IMG/VR virus record: IMGVR_UViG_3300037507_003678
Coordinates: 1 to 22,780 of that record
Source: a virus
Strand: one strand, 5' to 3'
Length of the DNA stretch: 22,780 nucleotides
Part shown: positions 1 to 5,913 of the stretch, in pieces
Layout: each line of letters starts with the position of its first letter
Position numbering within the stretch: position 1 is the first letter of the stretch
Notes under the pieces: model-generated
The model's input: the letters and a program-made list of their open reading frames with translations, nothing else
What the model was told of the DNA's origin: nothing
Databases searched by the model: none
Translations under genes and position numbers: made by a program

Positions 1-54
1 TGGGTTCGGCGGTGGGCTGAGGGCCAGTGGCTACGTGAAGGACAACGGCCATGA
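1..54 (+). CDS. 3' end of an upstream gene, product unknown (partial)
   Basis: Frame 1 is open from the window edge to a TGA at 52-54 and encodes a basic, tryptophan-rich 17-residue tail ending in GQRP. The stop overlaps the ATG of the next gene in an ATGA arrangement, the same junction style used throughout this operon, which is the main reason to believe it is a real gene end. The piece is too short to assign a family. Confidence 0.55.
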   Translation, partial: WVRRWAEGQWLREGQRP

Positions 55-512
55 CCCTCACCATCGGCATCGACCCTGGCGTCGCCGGCGCCATCGCTGT
101 CGTCTCCGCCGCCAACGAGGTGCTCGTTTGGGACATGCCGACGATCGAGGTGCGTGGCAAGCGACGCATCTCGGCTCGGCACCTGCGCGACCTGCTCGTC
201 GACATCGGCCCGGCCGTCATGGTCGTCGTCGAGGACGTGCAGGGCGTGCAGGGTTCCGGCGCCACGTCGGCGTTCTCGTTCGGTCGTGGCTGCGGTGTCA
301 TTGAGGGTGTGCTCGCCGGGCTCGACCGGCCCGTCACCTACGTCACGCCGCAACGGTGGACGAAAGACCTCGGCGTCGGCAGTGACAAGGGTGCGCACCG
401 TCTGGCGGCGCAGCGGCTGTGGCCGCTCGACAATCTGTTCGACCGCGTCAAGGACGACGGGCGGGCCGACGCTGCGCTGCTCGCTCACTGGTGGATGAGG
501 GGGCTGGGGTGA
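51..512 (+). CDS. RuvC-like Holliday junction resolvase
   Basis: This 153-residue protein has the RNase H-fold signature of RuvC-type crossover-junction endonucleases. It begins with IGIDPG (catalytic Asp8), followed by a hydrophobic strand ending in an acidic pair (VVVEDVQ, Glu61/Asp62), a Lys114 region, and the C-terminal acidic motif KDDGRADAALLA (Asp136/Asp140). The family cuts four-way junctions using two metal ions; in phages it resolves recombination or replication intermediates and debranches DNA before packaging. The length is close to cellular RuvC. It starts at an ATG overlapping the upstream stop (ATGA), and its own stop overlaps the GTG of the methyltransferase. The fold and active site are clear; the exact substrate in this phage is inferred. 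Confidence 0.88.
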   Translation: MTLTIGIDPGVAGAIAVVSAANEVLVWDMPTIEVRGKRRISARHLRDLLVDIGPAVMVVVEDVQGVQGSGATSAFSFGRGCGVIEGVLAGLDRPVTYVTPQRWTKDLGVGSDKGAHRLAAQRLWPLDNLFDRVKDDGRADAALLAHWWMRGLG

Positions 513-1276
513 CCCCGTACTACGAGGACGACGCCGTGACGATCTACCACGGGGAAGCGTGCGACGTGCTGCGCTCCCTGCCGAGTGAGTGTGTCGATGC
601 TGTTCTTGTCGATCCGCCGTACTCGTCGGGCGGCATGTTCCGCAGCGATCGGCAGATCGACCCGGCCAACAAGTACCGAGGATGGTCACAGAACGCCGAC
701 GGGTCAAGTCGCACACCGACCGCCGAATACGGCTCATTCGGCGGCGACAGTCGCGACCAGCGAGCGTTCTTGTCGTGGGTCGGCGCGTGGCAGTTCCAGG
801 CCATGCGCTGCACCGTTCCAGGTGGTAGCTGCTTCATGTTCACCGACTGGCGCCAACTGCCGGTGAGCACTGACGCCGTGCAGCTTGGCGGCTGGACATG
901 GCGTGGCGTGCTTGTGTGGGACAAGGGCGTAGGGCGCCCCGTCAAGGGCCGGTTCCGCAACCACATCGAGTTCGTCGTGTGGGCCACCAACGGCGCGCCG
1001 AACGGTGGCGACGTCTACCCATCGGCGCTGATCCAGGTGCCAACCGTGTCGTCGTCTGAGCGCCAGCACGTCACGCAGAAGCCAGTCGAACTCTTGACAC
1101 ACATTCTTGCCGTGGTCAATGGCGATCAGCTCACCGTGCTCGACCCATTCATGGGGAGCGGGTCGACTCTTGTCGCCGCCAAGTACGCCGGACACAAGGC
1201 CATCGGCATCGAGGTCGACGAGCGGTACTGCGAGATCGCTGCCCGCCGCATGGCGCAGGAGGTGTTACCGCTGTGA
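509..1276 (+). CDS. DNA methyltransferase, beta-class (N6-adenine or N4-cytosine)
   Basis: The 255-residue protein has the two defining amino-methyltransferase motifs in beta-class order. The catalytic motif IV comes first (DPPY, residues 35-38), and the S-adenosylmethionine-binding motif I lies near the C terminus (DPFMGSGST, 212-220), followed by IGIEVDERY. A TQKPVELL motif precedes motif I, as is usual in this family. DPPY is common in N6-adenine enzymes but does not exclude N4-cytosine. I place the start at GTG 509, overlapping the upstream TGA; a longer upstream frame exists but would run deep through the resolvase gene. No restriction endonuclease partner is adjacent, so it is probably an orphan phage enzyme that masks restriction sites or marks DNA for regulation. 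The target sequence cannot be read from the protein. Confidence 0.9.
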   Translation: MTPYYEDDAVTIYHGEACDVLRSLPSECVDAVLVDPPYSSGGMFRSDRQIDPANKYRGWSQNADGSSRTPTAEYGSFGGDSRDQRAFLSWVGAWQFQAMRCTVPGGSCFMFTDWRQLPVSTDAVQLGGWTWRGVLVWDKGVGRPVKGRFRNHIEFVVWATNGAPNGGDVYPSALIQVPTVSSSERQHVTQKPVELLTHILAVVNGDQLTVLDPFMGSGSTLVAAKYAGHKAIGIEVDERYCEIAARRMAQEVLPL

Positions 1277-1485
1277 CCCCCGATCCGACACCGATCCCGG
1301 CGACCGGCATCACCCGCGACGAGCACGACGAACTCGTCGCCGCCAAGGGTCGGCCGCTCACCCAGGGACCGATCAGGCGGCGACGCCAGGTCGACGACGC
1401 CGCCGACCTCGGCGGCATGACCGTGCTCGACGGCGTGCTGGCCGAGCACTTGAGGAACGAGAAGAACAAGGAGGTAGGGGAGTGA
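1273..1485 (+). CDS. small hypothetical protein
   Basis: A 70-residue protein starting at GTG 1273, which overlaps the methyltransferase stop by 4 bp. It has a proline/threonine-rich N terminus, a basic patch (GPIRRRRQ) and a charged helical C terminus (LRNEKNKE). I recognise no family. The tight overlaps at both ends and the absence of another plausible frame support it being translated as part of the early operon. Confidence 0.55.
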   Translation: MTPDPTPIPATGITRDEHDELVAAKGRPLTQGPIRRRRQVDDAADLGGMTVLDGVLAEHLRNEKNKEVGE

Positions 1486-1664
1486 CGAAGGATGAGTTGT
1501 ACCCCGTCATCGACGAGGTGCTGCACCAGCGCTGGCACCCGTTCACCTACGCCGGTAGCGCGTGGATTCGTCGGGATTACGACGACCCCTACTTGCGTAT
1601 CCACGAACTGGCCGAGGCGCTGTGCGACGCCATCGTCGAGCGCATGGCGGGAGGGCCGTCGTGA
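1482..1664 (+). CDS. small hypothetical protein
   Basis: A 60-residue acidic protein from GTG 1482, overlapping the preceding TGA (GTGA); the upstream GGAGGTAGGGGA stretch provides a strong ribosome-binding site. It contains an aromatic segment (RWHPFTYAGSAWIRRDY) followed by an amphipathic helix (LAEALCDAIVERMAGG). No family is recognised. Its 3' end belongs to a start-region repeat shared with the following genes. Confidence 0.55.
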   Translation: MTKDELYPVIDEVLHQRWHPFTYAGSAWIRRDYDDPYLRIHELAEALCDAIVERMAGGPS

Positions 1665-1768
1665 CTGACTGGCAGCGTGGATTCCTCTTCGGTTTCATCG
1701 CCGCCGAAGCCGTCTGCTGCGCAGTGCTTTGCTTCATCGCATGGCGGGAGGCACGTCGTGAGCGGTGA
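1661..1768 (+). CDS. tiny single-pass membrane protein
   Basis: A 35-residue protein from GTG 1661, overlapping the previous stop. It is essentially one hydrophobic helix (FLFGFIAAEAVCCAVLCFIA, residues 8-27) capped by a basic tail (WREARRER), which predicts one membrane span with a cytoplasmic C terminus by the positive-inside rule. Function is unknown; small membrane peptides in phage early operons often act on the host envelope, but nothing here specifies that. The GGGAGGGCCGTC upstream is a convincing ribosome-binding region. Confidence 0.5.
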   Translation: MTDWQRGFLFGFIAAEAVCCAVLCFIAWREARRER

Positions 1769-1886
1769 CGCCCTGCACAAGCCGAGAGTTCACGGGCGAT
1801 ACGACGAAGGTTGGTGCGAACTATGCGCCGATGTGTGGCCCTGCCTGACCGCACGCCTACTCCACCCCGAGGAAGGCCCGTCGTGA
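1758..1886 (+). CDS. small cysteine-containing hypothetical protein
   Basis: A 42-residue protein from GTG 1758, overlapping the previous gene by 11 bp, with GGGAGG upstream. The centre contains a WCELC pair and a third cysteine (WPC), so a small metal site is possible but unproven. Its first bases (GTGAGCGGTGA) and the preceding CGTC are identical to those of the next gene. No family is recognised. Confidence 0.45.
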   Translation: MSGDALHKPRVHGRYDEGWCELCADVWPCLTARLLHPEEGPS

Positions 1887-2152
1887 GCGGTGAGCAGCGC
1901 ATTGGTTCCGAGTTGACGCCGCAACAGATCGAACGCCTAGCTGACTACTACCACGAACGTGAGTGCACGCGTAACCACACGGACGGGTGTGGCTGGTTCT
2001 ACGAGAAAGCAGCGTCATACCCGCCTACGGCCAAGAAGTGGGAACACGACTCTTGGGCTAAGCGAGTGCCAGCCCTGCTCGCTCGGGACCGCCAGCAGTT
2101 GGACGTCATCAAGATCATCCTCGGTGAGTGGGTGCTGGGAGCCCAGCCGTGA
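1883..2152 (+). CDS. hypothetical protein with His/Cys cluster
   Basis: An 89-residue protein from GTG 1883, overlapping the previous stop. The N-terminal half holds a compact His/Cys cluster (His24, Cys28, His32, Cys36 in YYHERECTRNHTDGC), suggesting a small metal-binding site. The remainder is helical with tryptophans (WEHDSWAKRVPALLARD). No family is recognised. It lies immediately before the first WhiB-like gene, whose GTG overlaps its stop. Confidence 0.55.
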   Translation: MSGEQRIGSELTPQQIERLADYYHERECTRNHTDGCGWFYEKAASYPPTAKKWEHDSWAKRVPALLARDRQQLDVIKIILGEWVLGAQP

Positions 2153-2571
2153 GCGAACAGCACCAAATCGGGACTGTTCCCGCCGACTGGCGCCCCCTCG
2201 CTGCCTGCCGTGGGCTCGACCCGGCCCTGTTCTTCCCCAAGCGGGGCGACTCGTTCACCGCTCGCAACGCCCAGGCGGTGTGCGCCGCCTGTCCGGTGGC
2301 CGAGCAGTGCCTGGAGTTTGCCATCGAGGTCGGCGAGACAGAGGGCATCTGGGGCGGCCTGTCCGGTCGGCAGTTGCGGCAGGAGAGGCAGCGGCGGGCG
2401 GGTGGCCGCAAGGGACCGAAGCCGGGCACGACGCTCAAGCCGATCAACCACGGCACCGATGCGGGGTACAACGCCCACCGCTACCGAGGCGAACAGCCTT
2501 GCCAATCGTGCCGTGAGGCGCACGCCGCCTACAACGCCGAGCGGGAGCGCAAGCAGGGCAGGGCGGCATGA
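2149..2571 (+). CDS. WhiB-family iron-sulfur transcription factor with extra C-terminal domain
   Basis: This 140-residue protein has the full WhiB signature: Cys20, then CAACPVAEQC (Cys45, Cys48, Cys54; C-x2-C-x5-C), then GIWGG at 66-70. The family binds a [4Fe-4S] cluster through the four cysteines and acts on transcription, usually by contacting region 4 of the main sigma factor; some phage members repress host whiB genes. After the WhiB core and a basic linker (GGRKGPKPG) comes a second module, HGTDAGYNAHRYRGE followed by PCQSC (Cys118, Cys121), likely a small zinc site. The second WhiB-like protein in this operon carries the same module. Start is GTG 2149, overlapping the previous stop. 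A role in reprogramming host transcription is inferred. Confidence 0.92.
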   Translation: MSEQHQIGTVPADWRPLAACRGLDPALFFPKRGDSFTARNAQAVCAACPVAEQCLEFAIEVGETEGIWGGLSGRQLRQERQRRAGGRKGPKPGTTLKPINHGTDAGYNAHRYRGEQPCQSCREAHAAYNAERERKQGRAA

Positions 2572-2867
2572 GTGGCACCTTCCATCACATCGAGGTGTAT
2601 AGCGACGACGGCGACCGGCGGTGTTCCGTATGCGGCGCCACCGGTGCGGTCGATTGGGTTGACGTGAGCACCAGGGCCGGCGTTCGGCGCCTCGTCCCGG
2701 GGCGCGTGATGTGCCCGAATGGGCCACATCAACTGACGCTTGCCGAGTGGGCGAACATGGCGGCGGCGCACGGTGAACTGGCGGTGCGGCCAGCGCCGAT
2801 GTCACCTGAGCGCTTCTCTGATGAGTGGACCCCCAAGCGCCGCTGGTGGCGAAGGGGCCAGCCATGA
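2568..2867 (+). CDS. hypothetical protein, putative zinc ribbon
   Basis: A 99-residue protein from ATG 2568 (ATGA overlap). Cys19 and Cys22 (CSVC) plus Cys49 and His54 (CPNGPH) form a C-x2-C...C-x4-H pattern compatible with a zinc ribbon. The C terminus is rich in tryptophan and arginine (WTPKRRWWRRGQP), suggesting nucleic-acid or membrane-surface contact. It is sandwiched between two WhiB-like genes with 4-bp overlaps on both sides, so co-expression with them is likely. No named family is recognised. Confidence 0.6.
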   Translation: MSGTFHHIEVYSDDGDRRCSVCGATGAVDWVDVSTRAGVRRLVPGRVMCPNGPHQLTLAEWANMAAAHGELAVRPAPMSPERFSDEWTPKRRWWRRGQP

Positions 2868-3250
2868 ACTGGGCCGAACTGCGTGCGCAGCTCGCCTGCA
2901 CTGACCGTGGCGACGAGATGTGCGTCGACCCGTGGCGGCCGCAGCACCAGCGCGCCAGACAGGAACGGGCCGGCCTCGCCATCTGCGCCGACTGCCAGCA
3001 CCTCGACCGGTGCCGGGCGTGGGTGCTGCGCCAACCCGACGACCCGTCGCCGGTCATGGTCGTCGGCGGCATGACACCAGGGCAGCGGCGCAAGTACCGC
3101 CACGGCGGCGACGCCTGCGGGACCGCCGCCGGGTACTGGCGGCACCACCGCAACGGCGAGGAGGCGTGCCGGCCGTGCAAGCAGGCAGTGAACGAGGCGC
3201 GACGGGACTACCGGGCGCGACGCAAGAACGAGGGAAGGGGAGCGGCGTGA
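2864..3250 (+). CDS. second WhiB-like protein with extra C-terminal domain
   Basis: A 128-residue protein from ATG 2864 (ATGA overlap). It carries a WhiB-type cysteine set: Cys12 (ACTD), then CADCQHLDRC (Cys41, Cys44, Cys50; C-x2-C-x5-C), followed by VVGGMTPGQRRKYR, which occupies the place of the canonical G[VI]WGG loop. The tryptophan of that loop is absent, so sigma-factor contact may be altered. The C-terminal part (CGTAAGYWRHHRNGEEACRP, with Cys102 and Cys105) matches the extra module of the first WhiB-like protein and may bind zinc. It could be a transcription factor or, since the loop is degenerate, a competitor of host WhiB proteins; both are inferences. Confidence 0.82.
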   Translation: MNWAELRAQLACTDRGDEMCVDPWRPQHQRARQERAGLAICADCQHLDRCRAWVLRQPDDPSPVMVVGGMTPGQRRKYRHGGDACGTAAGYWRHHRNGEEACRPCKQAVNEARRDYRARRKNEGRGAA

Positions 3251-4548
3251 GTGTCCAATACCTAGTCGGCGACACGCGAGAGCAGACCGCCACCATCGCA
3301 GACGGCAGCGTGTCACTGGTGGCGTGCTCGCCACCGTTCATCGCCCTACGGTCATACCTGCCCGCCGATCACCCGATGAAGCACGCCGAGATCGGTAGCG
3401 AACCCGACCCGGCGACGTTCCTCGACACGCTGCTGACACTGACCGCCGAGTGGGGCCGGGTGCTCGCACCGTGGGGCAGCATCGCCATTGAGCTTGGGGA
3501 TACGTTCGCCGGTTCCGGTGGTGGAGGTGGCGACTACAACCCGGGCGGGCTGCGTGAAGGCCAGCAGGTGTTCAGCGGGAGTGCAGCCAAGCGGGCACGA
3601 TTGGGCGGGGCAGACAACGACAGACCGGCGCGCTCTGGCCGTGGATCAACCTGGCCCCGCCCGAAGTGCCTCGCACTCGTGCCGCAGCTCTACGCCGCCA
3701 GCCTCGCCTACGGCCGCAACCTGCTCACCGGCGAACCGTCACCCGCCGGGCAGTGGCTGGTGCGCAACATGATCGTCTGGCATCGCCCGAACCCGGCGGT
3801 CGGCGCGTTGGGCGACAAGTACCGGCCGTCCACGTCGTACATCACCGTCGCCACCCGGTCACCGAAGCGGTGGTTCGACCTGACGGCGGTGCGTGCCCCG
3901 GGTCCCGATCCGAAGCCATCACAGCGAGGCGCTACCGAGTTCGAGCGCAACGGCGATCTCGGCAAGGCACGAAACGGCACAGTCGGCATGGACCGAAACC
4001 CCGCTGGTGCCCCGCCGCTCGACGCCTGGTTCGACGAGCACGACACCTGGACGATGACCACGCAGCCGTCGAGCCTCGCCCACTACGCCATGTGGCCGGC
4101 GAAACTGGCCGAGCGGCTGGTGCTGTCGATGTGCCCGGCCGAGGTGTGCAACGTGTGCGGCGAGCCGCGGCGGCGGGTTGAGCGCATGGACTACATCAAA
4201 CTCCAGGCGACGAACAACCAGACCGAGCGGGTGGGTCACGTCGGTGTCAACGGCGCGGGCGCTGACCCGACGTTCAAGCATGGACGCGCCAACTCGTCGC
4301 CCGTCACTCTCGGCTGGACCGACTGCGGCCACGACAACTACCGGCCCGGCGTCGTACTCGACCCGTTCGCAGGCACCGGCACCACCCTCGCTGTTGCTGA
4401 CTGCCACGGCCGCGACGCCATCGGCATCGACATCGACGAACGCAACCACGCCCTCTACCCATCCAGGTACGCCGAGGTGCGCAAAGCACTGTTCGGCACC
4501 CGGCCGGAGACACCCGGCCAACTCGACCTGTTCGGGGGTGCAGCGTGA
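3247..4548 (+). CDS. DNA methyltransferase with SPPF motif (probable N4-cytosine type)
   Basis: A 433-residue beta-class amino-methyltransferase starting at GTG 3247 (GTGA overlap). Motif IV is SPPF (residues 28-31), the form typical of N4-cytosine enzymes, and motif I is DPFAGTGTT (372-380) followed by IGIDIDERN. A potential zinc site is built from CNVC (Cys301, Cys304) and CGH (Cys360, His362) just before motif I, as in many phage methyltransferases of this size. AHYAMWPAKLAERLV before the zinc site corresponds to the usual helix of this family. The large glycine-rich insert after motif IV may form the target-recognition region. It is unlike the first methyltransferase in size and motif IV, so it probably has a different target. 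No restriction partner is adjacent. Confidence 0.9.
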   Translation: MSVQYLVGDTREQTATIADGSVSLVACSPPFIALRSYLPADHPMKHAEIGSEPDPATFLDTLLTLTAEWGRVLAPWGSIAIELGDTFAGSGGGGGDYNPGGLREGQQVFSGSAAKRARLGGADNDRPARSGRGSTWPRPKCLALVPQLYAASLAYGRNLLTGEPSPAGQWLVRNMIVWHRPNPAVGALGDKYRPSTSYITVATRSPKRWFDLTAVRAPGPDPKPSQRGATEFERNGDLGKARNGTVGMDRNPAGAPPLDAWFDEHDTWTMTTQPSSLAHYAMWPAKLAERLVLSMCPAEVCNVCGEPRRRVERMDYIKLQATNNQTERVGHVGVNGAGADPTFKHGRANSSPVTLGWTDCGHDNYRPGVVLDPFAGTGTTLAVADCHGRDAIGIDIDERNHALYPSRYAEVRKALFGTRPETPGQLDLFGGAA

Positions 4549-4691
4549 GTGAGCAGATCCGCAGATCCCTGTCCGGTTTTGCTGACGCCGCCCTTAGGGT
4601 CACCAGTGCGTTACCCGAAAACCAGATGGCCCCCGCACCGCTTGCGACGGTCGGGGGCCTGGATCACGTCATGGAAGGACGTAACCAATGA
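4545..4691 (+). CDS. possible small ORF downstream of the methyltransferase
   Basis: A 48-residue frame from GTG 4545, overlapping the methyltransferase stop as GTGA. The overlap is its only support. The frame runs straight through the strong hairpin at 4628-4659 and the ribosome-binding site of the next short ORF, and its composition shows no recognisable domain. It may simply be the 5' part of an untranslated regulatory stretch. Confidence 0.25.
   Translation: MSEQIRRSLSGFADAALRVTSALPENQMAPAPLATVGGLDHVMEGRNQ
4628..4659 (+). promoter_or_regulatory. strong RNA hairpin in intergenic region
   Basis: GGCCCCCG (4628-4635) pairs perfectly with CGGGGGCC (4652-4659), and after a one-base bulge ACCG (4637-4640) pairs with CGGT (4648-4651), leaving the 7-base loop CTTGCGA. 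No U-tract follows, so if it terminates transcription it is not a classical intrinsic terminator. It lies at the end of the early operon and 29 bases before a good start codon, so attenuation, transcript-end protection or control of the following genes are all possible. Confidence 0.6.
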
Positions 4692-4738
4692 GCACTGTAC
4701 CTGACGCTGTCGTCGACGACGAAGCGGTGGCCCCCTGA
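4688..4738 (+). CDS. putative 16-residue leader peptide
   Basis: ATG 4688 is preceded by GAAGGA with an 8-base spacer, the best ribosome-binding site between 4549 and 4800. The frame encodes 16 acidic residues (MSTVPDAVVDDEAVAP) and stops at TGA 4736-4738, which overlaps the ATG of the CoiA-like gene (TGATG). The downstream gene has no comparable ribosome-binding site of its own, so this peptide looks like a translational-coupling leader. It could instead be the remnant 5' end of a gene disrupted by a frameshift. Confidence 0.4.
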   Translation: MSTVPDAVVDDEAVAP

Positions 4739-5913
4739 TGGCCCACTACGCACTCGTCGAGGGCGAGCTCGTCGCCGCAACGGAACTCGGGATGAGGGGC
4801 CGCTGCTACAAGGGCTGCCTGATGATCGCGAAGCCCGGCAACGGCCAGGTCGTTTCGCACTGGGCGCACGAGCCAGGCAGCGACTGCCCCGTCGCCGACA
4901 CCGAGAACAGCGAAGGCGACTGGCACAAGGAAGTGAAGATGCTGTTCGAACACTTCGGCGCCCAGCCCGAGGTGCCCGGCTACATCGCCGCCAACGGCCG
5001 CTTGCATCGCGCCGACGTCGTCCTGGCCGACGGCCGGGTCGTCGAGGCGCAGACGAAGGTGATGTCCGAGGAGGCGATCACGTCACGCGAAGCGACCTAC
5101 GGCGACATGTGCTGGATCTACGACGCCAGGTACGCGCACGAGTGGTTCAACATCACGAACCCGAGCGCGCCGCACGTGTTCCGCTGGGCGATGCCCCGGC
5201 GCGCCCTGCTGGCGCACCAGCGACCGATCTACCTGGACTGCGGCACCGACGGCGTGTGGCGTCTCGACGCGATGAAGCGGGACTGCACCGAACGGCCGAC
5301 GGCCTACTCGGGCTGGCGCACGCGCGTCGCCTCCGACCTGCTCGAGTTCGTGAAGGTGGTCAGTGCCGGTGCCGTGTTCGGCGCCCCGCCGCTGATGCAG
5401 ACCGTCGGTGAACGTCACCAGGCCAAGCGGTTCGCTGCGCAACTGATGGACGTCGAAACGTGGATGAGTTTGCATCAGACGTGCCATCGGCCGGCGGTGG
5501 AGTGGGCCACCAAGGAACTGCACCAGGGTCGGCACGAGGAGCGTCTGCGTGACGCAAGGCTTGAGGTCGAACAGGCTCAGCGCCTTGAGATGGAGATGCA
5601 GGCAGCAAGGCTTGAGGAAGAACAGGCCAGCCGCCTCAAGATGGAGGTCCGGGCAAGGCTCGAAGCCGCACAGCATCGCCGCCTGGAGATAGAGAGGCTG
5701 GCCAGGGTCGATCTGGTCGCAACGATCACGCCGCTTCCGGCGGCCGACTTCACCGACTGGTCGAAGCTGCAGGGAATGCGCTGCTCTTGCGGCGACTGCA
5801 CGTCGACCCGCTGGGGCGACCGCGGTGGCTGCAAGTCCGACTGCGTCCCGTGCGCACTGATGAACGGAACGGTGCACACCTCGCACCGACAGAACAAGGC
5901 GAATGCAGCATGA
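4738..5913 (+). CDS. CoiA-like nuclease with coiled-coil tail
   Basis: In this 391-residue protein the N-terminal part resembles the competence protein CoiA family: VSHWAHEPGSDCP (about 39-51), EGDWHKEVKMLF (59-70), RADVVLADGRVVEAQ (91-105) and a following helix with EEAITSREATYGDMCWIYD. Asp93 and Glu103-x-Gln105 fit a PD-(D/E)xK-type nuclease core with Gln in the last position. Residues 264-320 are an Arg/Leu/Glu-rich coiled coil with three 16-17-residue repeats. The C terminus is a cysteine cluster (CSCGDC...GGCKSDCVPC) likely to bind metal. CoiA itself promotes recombination of incoming DNA in competent bacteria; here, next to a primase-helicase, a role in DNA processing or recombination is inferred. 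Start ATG 4738 overlaps the leader-peptide stop; the ATGA at the end couples it to the primase. Confidence 0.72.
   Translation: MAHYALVEGELVAATELGMRGRCYKGCLMIAKPGNGQVVSHWAHEPGSDCPVADTENSEGDWHKEVKMLFEHFGAQPEVPGYIAANGRLHRADVVLADGRVVEAQTKVMSEEAITSREATYGDMCWIYDARYAHEWFNITNPSAPHVFRWAMPRRALLAHQRPIYLDCGTDGVWRLDAMKRDCTERPTAYSGWRTRVASDLLEFVKVVSAGAVFGAPPLMQTVGERHQAKRFAAQLMDVETWMSLHQTCHRPAVEWATKELHQGRHEERLRDARLEVEQAQRLEMEMQAARLEEEQASRLKMEVRARLEAAQHRRLEIERLARVDLVATITPLPAADFTDWSKLQGMRCSCGDCTSTRWGDRGGCKSDCVPCALMNGTVHTSHRQNKANAA
5554..5703 (+). repeat. three tandem coiled-coil coding repeats
   Basis: Three imperfect in-frame copies start at 5554, 5605 and 5653 (periods 51 and 48 bp). Each begins GCAAGGCT(T/C)GA and encodes ARLEVEQAQRLEMEMQA or a close variant. 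They form the coiled-coil part of the CoiA-like protein. Repeat number could vary between relatives by slippage. Confidence 0.75.

Noticed and set aside
544-990. Long open frames on the minus strand throughout (for example 544-990, 1999-3180, 5577-6581)
   Set aside because: They lie opposite well-identified genes, are rich in Arg/His/Ala typical of antisense frames in very GC-rich DNA, and show no domains or ribosome-binding sites.
2210-2602. Overlapping + strand frame across the first WhiB-like gene
   Set aside because: The WhiB frame carries the full cysteine signature and fits the overlap pattern; the other is low-complexity Arg/Ser-rich.
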